From: Gracilaria domingensis
Taxonomy: Eukaryota; Rhodophyta; Florideophyceae; Gracilariales; Gracilariaceae
Assembly: GCA_022539475.1 (NCBI GenBank)
Contig: VCMS01000107.1
Coordinates: forward strand, 222,256 to 286,255
Direction: 5' to 3'
DNA length: 64,000 nt
Position numbers and translations under genes: made by a program. Of the stretch, positions 55,414 to 64,000 are shown piece after piece. Below the pieces are notes generated by a model. That model made no database searches and had not been told where the DNA came from. It saw only the letters and a program-made list of their open reading frames with translations. Every line of letters starts with the position of its first letter. Position 1 is the first letter of the stretch.

Positions 55414-56956
55414 TTCACGTTCACTGGACCCGAAATATCGGAGTGTACCAGGTCCAGTACGTGTTCAGCTCGTTCCCCCCCTTGCTTGGGAGTCGGAGCA
55501 CCGGTTGCTTTGCCCACTACACATGAGCCACACACATCCACCTTCTGAGCCACATCCACATTCAGACCTGACACAACGCCATTTCGAGCCATCTGCTTGA
55601 TGCCTTCCACATTCACATGAGCCATTCGAGCGTGCTAAAGAGACCAGTCTGACACAAGCGCACTGTCCGTGTCCGTGAACTGTTCTGCAGCAGTGCAAAG
55701 GTAGTACAGGTCTTTGACGCGGCGCCCGACGGCAACCACTTTTGACCCCTTGTACACACATACCTTTCTTTGTGAAACACTACATACCTGTTTGACTTTT
55801 CTTTGTCAAACACTACCGTGCAGCCCAGATCACAAATCTGTGACACAGACAACAAGTGGTACCGTAAGTTGGGCATGTGTACCACCTGTTTCAACTTGCA
55901 CTTACGCTTGGACCCTTCAACTGTCAGATCGAGCTCCACACTTTCGTGACCAACAGACTGCAACTTGGAATCATTGCCGATACTCACACCCGACGACACC
56001 TTTGTCTCATACGTTTGGAACATTGAGTCATCATACGTCACCTTTGTCTCATACGTTTCGAACATTGAGTCATCATAAGTCATGTGTGCAGTAGCTCCAG
56101 AGTCAACAATCCAGTCACTGTTAGTGGCCTTGTTGGCACCATTCGCAATGAGGCATACAAAGTCAGAATCGCTGCCGCCCGTACCTTGCTCATCGTTGAG
56201 CGCGGTATGTACACTTGGGTGAGCAGCATCGATCTGATCCTTGTTAGCCCCATCACGTTGCTTCTTGAAACAGTTCTTCTGGATATGACCCTTTATGCCA
56301 CAATAGTAACACACAACCGACTTCAATGACTTCCTACGAAACTGGCGTCCCACGAGTGCTGCATCACCACCGGACTCCTCCTTGGCACGATCACTCATAG
56401 GTTGCTCTTCTTGCAACAGACGGCTCTTCACAAACTCCATGGTGAGTTCGCGATCTCCGATCGTGGTGTCAATTGCAACATTGAGGTGCTCAAAACGTTC
56501 CGGAAGTCCACATAGAGCGGCCATGGCAATGTCCTCTTCTTCAACGTTGACGTCCATACCCTTGAGGTCGAAGGCCAAGTGCTGAACACGATTGATGAAT
56601 TACAACATCTTCTCGTCCTCGCGCATCTTGACAGAGTAGAAGGCACGTCTGGCGTTGATTTGGTTCAGAAGAGTCTTGCGTTGGAACACATTGCAGATGG
56701 CCTTCCATGCGTCAGCAGCAGTATCAATGTCACGAATGTGATCCAAGTGCTCGTCGGCAAGCGTGAGTTCAATGATCGCTCTAGCCCTTTCGTCTCGGAT
56801 TTGCCATTTCGCCAGTTCCTCTTCATCGGTGGGTGCAGAAGTGGTGAGATGGTTCTTGAGGTCTTTCAGTGCAAGTACGTACTGAATCTTCTGCTTCCAT
56901 GTGTGGAAGTTATCCTCACCCAACTTTTCGATCTTGAGCCCACTGAACGAATCCAT
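55414..56956 (-). pseudogene. E2 gag-pol, 5' part, with two nonsense changes and small duplications
   Basis: From ATG 56956 it reads as E1 gag until CAA to TAA at about 56597 (MLQ to ML-stop). The CCHC knuckle and protease DSGATAH remain. A 42-bp tandem duplication at 55997-56080 repeats TYDDSMFETYETKV. A second 33-bp near-duplication (VVFDKEKSNRY/VVFHKER) with a one-base loss at about 55765-55825 shifts the frame. Near 55634 TGG becomes TAG in the pre-integrase region. The gene resumes after E1 at 48300. Confidence 0.9.
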
Positions 56957-58201
56957 GTTGTCAGAAGGAAACAGCGGAGCAAATCAAATACGGCGGTGGC
57001 AGGTAGGCAGCAACGGCAAACAACGACGGCAAACAACGACAGCAAACAACAGCAGTAAACAACAGCAGCAAACAACAGCAGCCAATAACAACAACTGCAA
57101 ACAACAACAACGGCAAACAACAACAACAACAACAACAAAAACTTCAATAGTCGGGACCACTGGCAGGAACTAAATTCCCAGTACCCTAGGGGATCGGACC
57201 CCTGACCCCCGGAGACCCTCCGGGTAGGAAACGACTTCTGCAGTCTACCTCCTCCTGCGTTCCAGGAGAAGGCGCGTTGCTCTCTACGAGGCATCCAAAG
57301 GATGGTTAATGACCAAAGATATGTCTTCACCACTTAACCCAATCTGGCCTCTTACAAGAACTTGCGCGACCTCGAAACTGCAGCTACTATGACAAACCAA
57401 GGTACGCTCCTAACGAGCAGACAATAATGCCCACACGCGGCCTGATCCTGAAAAGGAGGTCAGCCTTCGGTACGTCGCCTCCCCGCTCAACCGAGGTTGC
57501 ACGCATCAAAAGCTCGTTTCGGTTTGCCTTCACCACAGATCAAGAACCCGACACAAAGTCAGGTCAACAACAACAAAGGTGAGCCACCCAAGTCCAACAG
57601 TGCGTCACGGCACCCCGTCCACTTCAGCACTCGCGGTACTACCAGGTCTTCCGACCGACACCGTTATCCGCCCCGAAGGACCGGTGGGAGCCCGCTAGAC
57701 AGCACGTCCGCTTTGGTTCAAGCCGCCAGACTAACGTCCCCGATTGCTCGGATCAACCGCTTGTCGCTGGACCTTAGGTAAGAAACCCCAAACGCTGAGC
57801 ACACACAGTGCACAGACTTCAACAACTGCTGAGCGCACACGCAGTGCACAGACTTCGACAAGGAACGGTCCTCAACCTCTCGGATCAAAACCCGCAACAC
57901 GACACGGGGATCCAAACAATAACGACAGAGGGAGACTAAACGAAACGGATAGCGATCGACAACACGGGCGACAACGAGCGCCCAAACACAATCACGATAG
58001 AGAATCAACGTCGAACCACTACCACCACAACGCCCTCAGGGAGGAACGCAAGACCGGAAGGAGAAGATCAACACCAACCAACAACACGGTCAACACACCC
58101 GACGCAACGACGAAGAGAAGGAGAAGGGAAAACAGCGAAGCGGGTGAACGGCGGTGAGGGAGAGCGGCGATAGACGATCGATAGCGGCAGAGGTCAGCGG
58201 G
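56957..58201 (-). other. E2 untranslated leader
   Basis: Homologous to the E1 leader in inverse orientation, including a (CAA)n tract at 57100-57150. It has no coding features. Confidence 0.85.
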
Positions 58202-58216
58202 GCTGAGCCCATAACC
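58202..58216 (-). promoter_or_regulatory. E2 primer binding site
   Basis: The minus strand reads GGTTATGGGCTCAGC, one mismatch to the E1 site, directly after the 5' LTR. Confidence 0.8.
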
Positions 58217-58998
58217 TGATGGAGGTTATAGCTGGAAAGGGAAGGGTGAGAGAAAGGATGGGGGGAGTGAAAGGAAGTTCGTCAGCTCTGGCTCGGAATT
58301 TACTTGGAGGTGCTCGAGTCACCGCTTATATAGAACTACTTTGCGCAACCATCGCAAATCTCCAACTCCAAGCAATACCTAAACCACTAGCTAGAGACAC
58401 TCAATACTACCAATCATCTTTTAACATAACATGGTAACACTGCCACACTATCATGACAGCTTACAACAACAAAGCACAACAGTGCACAACAGTACACAAC
58501 AACTTACGTGCCTACACATAACCATGACCATGCACAGATTCACATAGTGCCAACACACTGTAATCTCTACACGACACCATAACAGTTACGTACAAGCTCA
58601 CCAACAACACTTCACCACAAACTCACTCCAAGTCCTACGTCACCAACAACGCCACACTGTAATCCTCTTGACACCGCATCAACTCTTCACCATAGTGCCC
58701 AAGTTACACCAAGCTGTCCTACATGTCCACGTACATACGTGTGTACCCTGTGCATCATGTACAGTATGCCCAGTGTACTAGCTACACACGTGTACCCCGG
58801 AAACAACCCATTAGCGCCACAACACTTGTACCAACCACAATGCATATGACCATTTGCAGTAGCCAATCAGAAGCCCGTTTCACGTTGAGTTTGCGCAGAG
58901 GCGCATATGCGCTTTTCCAACGGCACCCTCCAAAACAGCCCATGCTCTCCAGCACTTTTGGTGTTTCAGTGAGAGCAGCACACTGTCAACATCCAACA
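58217..58998 (-). repeat. E2 5' LTR
   Basis: 782 bp, plus-strand TGATGGAGG to CATCCAACA, followed by CCCTT. The palindrome GCGCATATGCGC is intact. Confidence 0.93.
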
Positions 58999-59003
58999 CC
59001 CTT

Positions 59004-59572
59004 ATCTGCCCCGAAGGACCGGTGGGAGCCCGCTCGACAGCGCGTCTGCATTGGTTCAAGCCGCCAGACTAACGTCCCCGATTGCTCGGGTCAACCGCTC
59101 GTCGCACCGAAACTCAAGTAATCACCACAACTGCCGAGCACACACGCAGTGCCCGGACTTCAACGAAAAAACGAATACTGAGCACAACACACAAGTGCAC
59201 AGACTTCAACGACAACAGTACTCAACCTCTCGGATCAGAACCCGCAAACGCGACACGGGGATGCCAACGACGAAAACAGAGGCGAGAAACCAACAAGAGC
59301 GGATAGCGATCGACGAAAACGAAAATGAACAAGAAACCAAACAGAGTCACGAAAGAATAACAACGTCGACCCAGTACCACCACAACGCCCTCAGGGAGGA
59401 ACGCAAACCAAAAGGGAATTACAACACCACCAAACCAGTCAACGACAAGAAACAAGACGGCAAATAAACATCGAAAACGTCAACAGCGACGTTCAACAAC
59501 ACGGTCGGCGGTGAGGGAGAGCGGCAGAACGGGAAACCTCATGATGAACGAAAAACGGCAGAGGTCAGCGGG
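59004..59572 (-). other. E3 leader, proximal part
   Basis: Homologous to the first part of the E1 leader but more diverged (for example a different stretch at 59240-59460). No coding features. Confidence 0.8.
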
Positions 59573-59587
59573 GCTGGGCCCATAACC
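59573..59587 (-). promoter_or_regulatory. E3 primer binding site
   Basis: The minus strand reads GGTTATGGGCCCAGC right after the E3 5' LTR, identical to the E1 site. Confidence 0.85.
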
Positions 59588-60607
59588 TGTTAGAGGTTAT
59601 AGCTGGGATCGGAAAGTGGTGGAGGTTATAGCGGGAAAGGGAAGGTTGAGAGAAAGGATGGGGGGAATGAAGGGAAGTTCGCCAGCTCTGGCTCAGATTT
59701 TCTTGGAGGTGCTTGAGTCACAACTTATATAGCACTTCTTCGCTACTCTATCATGCGACTCCAACTCTGACCAACATGCAACTCACTAACCAGAGACACT
59801 CAATACTACCAATCATCTACAGACATAACATGGTAACAGTGCCAAAACGGCTTACAACAGCAGTGCACAACAACGCACAACAGTGTACAACAGTGCACAA
59901 CAATTCCGTGCACTACTGCGCAGCAGTGCACAACCATGCACAACAATGCACACCAATGTAGTAGCCATACACGTCCCTGACAGTGTACCGACACATTTCG
60001 ACAGCACACCACAAGCACCACACATCAATGCAGTCAACAATATGACAGCAGACCATAGCAACCCGACCATGCATACACACAATGCAACACCTCATCATTA
60101 TGACCAGACATGCTTACGGAACATGACACCACACTTCACGTGTTGCTTGCACGCTGTAATCCGTACACGACACCGTAATGTGTACGTTCCAGGTACCCAA
60201 GTCCCACATCATCAACAAGTACCTGTAAACCAGATGACGTTAGTCACTCAGCTGCAACATGTTCTATTCATCCATACACACACATTTGCATGTAGCACAA
60301 CTCAAACATGGTGTAAACTTCACAACACTGACAGTGCTGCAACCTGTACCATGTGTTCACATACAAAGCTTTGCAACCTGTACTCCATGACTACTGTACA
60401 ACCTGTCATCGTTGTACCTTGTGGTCATCCCAGCTGAACGACAGCATTCCAATGTAGCTGTAAACGTTCAACTCATACTGAGTATACCACACAGCAACAT
60501 AGTATACCAAACAGAACAACATCAATTTCGGTTTCACATACTAAGGTACCATTCTAGACTCCACCCATCTCAACTGCTTGATGTCAGTGACAGCATGACT
60601 TCCAACA
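59588..60607 (-). repeat. E3 5' LTR
   Basis: 1020 bp, the partner of 41311-42330, with about 15 substitutions and no length change by eye. Flanked by CGACG at 60608-60612. Confidence 0.92.
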
Positions 60608-60702
60608 CGACGTACCGAAGGGTGGCTTCCTTTTCAGAATCAGGCCGCGTGTGGGCATTATTGTCTGCTCGTTAGGAGCGTACCTTGGTTTGTCATAGTA
60701 GC
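60608..60702 (+). other. E5 leader, second part
   Basis: Continues the E5 leader after E3 (CGACGTACCGAAGGGTGGC) and runs until E6 begins. Confidence 0.8.
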
Positions 60703-61504
60703 TGTTGGATGTTGACCCTGTGCTGTCACTGAAAACCAAAAGTGCTGGGGAGCATGGGCTGTTTTGGAGGGTGCCGTTGGAAAAGCGCATAGGCGCCTCT
60801 GAGCAAACTCAACGTGAAAAGGGCTTCTGATTGGCTACTGCAAATGGTCATATGCATTGTGGTTGGTACAAGTGTTGTGGCGCTAATGGGTTGTTTCCAG
60901 GTTACACGTGTGTAGCTAATACACTGGGCATGCTGTACATGATGCACAGGGTACACACGTATGTACGTGGACATGTAGGACAGCTTCATGTGACTTTGGC
61001 ACTATGGTGAAGGCACTATGGTGAAGAGTAGATGCGGTGTCAAGAGGTTTACACTGTGGTATTGTTGGTGACGTAGGACTTGGAGTGAGTTTGTGGTGAC
61101 GTGTTAGTTGGTGAGCTTGTACGTAACTGTTATGGTGGCGTGTACGGATTACAGTGTGTTGGCACTATGTGAATCTGTGCATGGTCATGGTTATGTGTAG
61201 GCACGTAACTTGATGTGCACGGTTGTGCACTGTTGTGCGTTGTTGTGCTTTGTTGTTGTAAGCTGTCATGATAGTGTGGCAGTGTTACCATGTTATGTTA
61301 GAAGATGATTGGTAGTATTGAGTGTCTCTAGCTATTGGTTTAGGTATTGCTTGGAGTTGGAGGTTTGCGATGGTTGCGCAAAGTAGTTCTATATAAGCGG
61401 TGACTCGAGCGCCTCCAAGTAAATTCCGAGCCAGAGCTGGCGAACTTCCTTTCATTCCCCCCTATCCTTTCTTCAACCTTCCCTTTCAGCTTCAACCTCT
61501 ATCA
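60703..61504 (+). repeat. E6 5' LTR
   Basis: 802 bp from TGTTGGATG to CCTCTATCA. Longer than its relatives by a small tandem duplication (GGCACTATGGTGAA) near 61000-61025. TATATAA is at 61390-61396; the palindrome is altered to GCGCATAGGCGC. Confidence 0.92.
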
Positions 61505-61519
61505 GGTTATGGGCCCAGC
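61505..61519 (+). promoter_or_regulatory. E6 primer binding site
   Basis: GGTTATGGGCCCAGC immediately after the LTR. Confidence 0.85.
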
Positions 61520-62750
61520 CCCGCTGACCTTTGCCGTTATCGTTCCCTCTCGCCGCTGATTCTCGCCGCTCTCCCTCACCGCCGTTCATCCGCTTCGCTG
61601 TTTTCCCTTTCGTTCCCTTCTCCGTTGCGTCGGGTGTGTTGACCGTATCGTTGGTCGGTGTTGACTTTCTTCTTTCGGTCGTTCGTTCCTCCCTGAGGGC
61701 GTTTTGTTGGTGGTGGTTCGACGTTGACTTTCTATCGTGATTGTGTTTGGGCGCTCGTTGTTGCCCGTGTTGTCGATCGCTATCCGCTTCGTTTGGTCTC
61801 CCTCTGTTATTATTGTTGGGATCCCCACGTCGTCTTTGTGGGTTCTGATCCGAGAGGTTGAGGACCTTGTGTTGTTGAAGTCTGTGCACTTGTGTGTTGT
61901 GCTCAGCATTCGTTTCTGTTGAAGTCCGTGCACTGCGTGTGTGCTCGGCAGGTGTGGTGATCACTTGAGTTTCGGTGCGACGAGCGGTTGATCCGAGCAA
62001 TCGGGGACGTTAGTCTGGCGGCTTGAACCAAAGCATTTGTTCCGTCTTGCGAGTTTCCCACCGGTCCTTAGGGGCAGATAACGGTGTCGGTCGAAAGACC
62101 TGGTATTCTTCGCGAGGGCATTTGTGGACGGGGTGCCGTGACGTACTGCACTGGACAGGAGGTGGTCCACCTTTATTGTTGCTGACCTGACTTTGTGTTG
62201 GGTTCTTGATCTGTGGCGAAGGCAAACTGAAACGAGCTTTTGATCCGTACTGCTTCGGTGGTGCGGGGAGGCGACGTGTCGTAGGCTGACCTCCTTTTTA
62301 GGATCAGGCCGCTTGTGAACTTCATTGTTTGCTTGCTAGAAGCGTACCTCGGTTTGTCATAGTACCTGCAGTTTCAGGGTCGCGCAAGGTCTTGCAAGAG
62401 ACCAGAGAGGGTTTTACTTGGTGAAGGCATATCTTCGGTCATTAACCATCCTCTGGAAGTCTCGTAGAGAGCGACGCACCTTCTCCTAGAACGCAGGAGG
62501 AGGTAGACTGCAGAAGTCGTTTCTTACCCGGAGAGTCTCCGGGGGTCAGGGGTCCGACTCCCTAGGGTACCAGGAATCTTAGTTCATTTTGCACCCGACT
62601 ATTCATCTTTATTGTTGTTGTTGTTTGTTGTTATTGTTGTTTGTTGTTGTTTGTTGTTGTTGTTTGCTGTTGTTGTTTACCGCTGTCGTTTGCTATTGCC
62701 GCCTGTCTGCCACCGCATTCTCTGGTTCGCTGCAGTTCCTCTCTTACATC
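61520..62750 (+). other. E6 untranslated leader
   Basis: Collinear with the E1 leader at a constant offset of 12187 bases. It ends in the (TTG)n tract before gag. Confidence 0.85.
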
Positions 62751-64000
62751 ATGGACTCGTTTAGTGGGCTCAAGATCGAGAAGTTGGGTGAGGATAACTT
62801 CCATACTTGGAAGCAGAAGATTCAGTATGTACTTGCACTGAAAGACCTCAAGAACCATCTCACCACTTCTGCACCCACGGATGAAGAGGAACTGGTAAAG
62901 TGGCAAATCCGCGACGAAAGGGCTAGAGCTATCATTGGACTCACGCTTGCCGACGAGCACTTGGATCACATTCGAGACATCGAGACTGCTGCTGACGCAT
63001 GGAAGGCCATTTGCAATGTGTTTCAACGTAAGACTCTTCTTAACCGAATCAACGCCAGACGTGCCTTCTACTCTGTCAAGATGCGCGAGGACGAGAAGAT
63101 GTTGCAATTCATCAATCGTGTTCGGCACTTGGCCTCCGACCTCAAGAGTATGGACGTCAACGTTGAAGAAGAGGACATTGCCATGGCCGCTCTATGTGGA
63201 CTTCCGGATCGTTTTGAGCACCTCATTGTTGCAATTGACACCACGATCGGAGATCGCCAACTCACTATGGAGTTTGTGAAGAGCCGTCTATTGCAAGAAG
63301 AGCAACCTATGAGTGATCGTGCCAAGGAGGAGTCCGGTGTTGATGCTGCACTCTTGGGACGCCAGTTTCGTAGGAAGTCATTGAAGTCGGTTGTGTGTTA
63401 CTATTGTGGCATAAAGGGTCATATCCAGAAGAACTGTTTCAAAAAGCAACGTGATGGGGCTAACAAGGATCAGATCGATGCTGCTCACCCAAGTGTACAT
63501 ACCGCGCTCAACGATGAGCAAGGTACGGGCGGCAGCGATTCTGACTTTGTATGCCTCATTGCGAATGGTGCCAACAAGGCCACTAACAGTGACTGGATTG
63601 TTGACTCTGGAGCTACTGCGCACATGACTTATGATGACTCAATGTTCCAAACGTTTGAGACAAAGGTGTCGTCGGGTGTGAGTACCGGCAATGATTCCAA
63701 GTTGCAGTCTGTTGGTCACGGAAGTGTGGAGCTCGATCTGACTGTGGAAGGGTCCAAACGTAAGTGCAAGCTAAAGCAGGTGGTGCACGTGCCCAACTTG
63801 CGGTACCACCTGTTGTCAGTGTCGCAGATATGTGATCTGGGCTGCACGGTAGTGTTTGACAAAGAAAAGGTATGTGTGTACAAGGGGTCAAAAGTGGTTG
63901 CCGTTGGGCGCCGCGTCAAAGACCTGTACTACCTTTGCACTGCTGCAGATCAGTTCACGGATACGGATACGGACAGGGCGCTTGTGTCAGACTTGTCTTT
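62751..64000 (+). CDS. E6 gag-pol, partial, frame intact
   Basis: Begins ATG 62751 and is open to the window end (about 416 codons). It covers gag with the CCHC knuckle CYYCGIKGHIQKNC, the protease DSGATAH and the start of the pre-integrase segment (RYHLLSVSQICDLG). At the position where E1 lost a C, E6 has it (GGTACCACCTGTTG), so gag and pol are in one frame. If the rest is also intact, E6 could supply proteins for the whole family. Confidence 0.93.
   Translation, partial: MDSFSGLKIEKLGEDNFHTWKQKIQYVLALKDLKNHLTTSAPTDEEELVKWQIRDERARAIIGLTLADEHLDHIRDIETAADAWKAICNVFQRKTLLNRINARRAFYSVKMREDEKMLQFINRVRHLASDLKSMDVNVEEEDIAMAALCGLPDRFEHLIVAIDTTIGDRQLTMEFVKSRLLQEEQPMSDRAKEESGVDAALLGRQFRRKSLKSVVCYYCGIKGHIQKNCFKKQRDGANKDQIDAAHPSVHTALNDEQGTGGSDSDFVCLIANGANKATNSDWIVDSGATAHMTYDDSMFQTFETKVSSGVSTGNDSKLQSVGHGSVELDLTVEGSKRKCKLKQVVHVPNLRYHLLSVSQICDLGCTVVFDKEKVCVYKGSKVVAVGRRVKDLYYLCTAADQFTDTDTDRALVSDLS

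Larger units (their letters stand above)
44152..58998 (-). mobile_element. E2: copia-family element inserted in E3, host of E1
   Basis: Flanked by CCCTT at 44147-44151 and 58999-59003. On the minus strand it has the 5' LTR (58998-58217), primer site, leader, gag-pol (56956-55414, then 48300-45730 after E1), purine tract and two LTRs in tandem (45709-44934 and 44933-44152). The outer one carries an inversion. Gag and the integrase region have nonsense changes, so E2 is dead, although its pol from 48300 to 45730 is open. Confidence 0.92.
41311..60607 (-). mobile_element. E3: non-autonomous LTR retrotransposon with hairpin array (host of E2)
   Basis: Two LTRs of exactly 1020 bp (41311-42330 and 59588-60607) flanked by CGACG (41306-41310, 60608-60612). 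After removing E2 and its CCCTT copy, the internal part is about 2.4 kb: the primer site, a copia-like leader, then an array of hairpins and a polypurine tract. No gag or pol is present. Orientation is minus, set by the primer site at 59573-59587 and the purine tract at 42331-42345. LTRs differ at about 15 sites by eye, so insertion is fairly recent. It is classed as a LARD-like element that would need proteins from the autonomous family. Confidence 0.88.
60703..64000 (+). mobile_element. E6: copia-family element, continues past the window
   Basis: 5' LTR, primer site, leader of the same length as E1's (1246 bp) and an open gag-pol to the window end. It inserted in the E5 leader after GTAGC; the right target copy is outside the window. 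In the visible part I see no inactivating change. Confidence 0.92.

Overview
The window looks like nuclear DNA of a photosynthetic eukaryote, most likely a red alga. The first 10.3 kb is very GC-rich and packed with intronless genes, and two of the encoded proteins have plausible plastid transit peptides. One of these is a RETICULATA-related plastid-envelope protein, a family tied to plastid-bearing lineages. Small gene islands separated by large transposon tracts fit known red-algal genomes. The species assignment is inference; the plastid-bearing lineage is better supported.

Region 1 (1-10.3 kb) is the gene island. It holds an ankyrin-repeat protein with a long Tyr/Gly-rich tail, a DusB/NifR3-type tRNA-dihydrouridine synthase carrying a one-base frameshift, a tRNA-Lys(CTT) just upstream of it on the same strand, a small single-pass membrane protein with a plastid-type leader, a PH-domain protein, a weakly supported 94-residue ORF and the RETICULATA-related gene.

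Region 2 (10.4-18.9 kb) is AT-richer and holds decayed DNA transposons: a PIF/Harbinger element with two convergent ORFs, a piggyBac element with recognisable terminal repeats and TTAA target sites, a Tc1/mariner transposase relic and a second Harbinger end. Region 3 (18.9-32.4 kb) has two broken Ty3/gypsy elements on the minus strand. The second is interrupted inside its RNase H by a 950-bp solo LTR with an exact TTCGT duplication. Between 32.4 and 39.8 kb lie unassigned ORFs, a divergent copia fragment and pieces of the copia family that dominates the rest.

Region 4 (39.8-64 kb) is a nest of LTR elements resolved here by target-site duplications. I label them E1-E6. E5 (plus) is the outer host. 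E3 (minus, 41311-60607, duplication CGACG) sits in E5's leader. E2 (minus, 44152-58998, duplication CCCTT) sits in E3's leader. E1 (plus, 48301-55413, duplication TTCAC) sits in E2's pol. E6 (plus, 60703 to beyond the window) sits in E5's leader next to E3. E1, E2, E4, E5 and E6 belong to one copia family with a gag-protease-integrase-RT-RNase H polyprotein, LTRs of about 780 bp and a primer site matching the anticodon arm of initiator tRNA-Met.

The most unusual signal is in E3. It has 1020-bp LTRs, the same primer site and a copia-like leader, but no coding sequence. Where gag-pol should be there is an array of about twelve short hairpins (42810-43498). Their stems differ from unit to unit but stay complementary, and the loop borders CATG and AACCT are kept. 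This is covariation, as expected of a selected RNA structure, and it suggests a non-autonomous element carrying repeated protein-binding signals for the autonomous copia family. A second unusual feature is the 3' end of E2, where an LTR carries an inversion flanked by an inverted 5-bp copy of CAGCT/AGCTG with LTR termini at both joints, the expected footprint of integrase-mediated autointegration.
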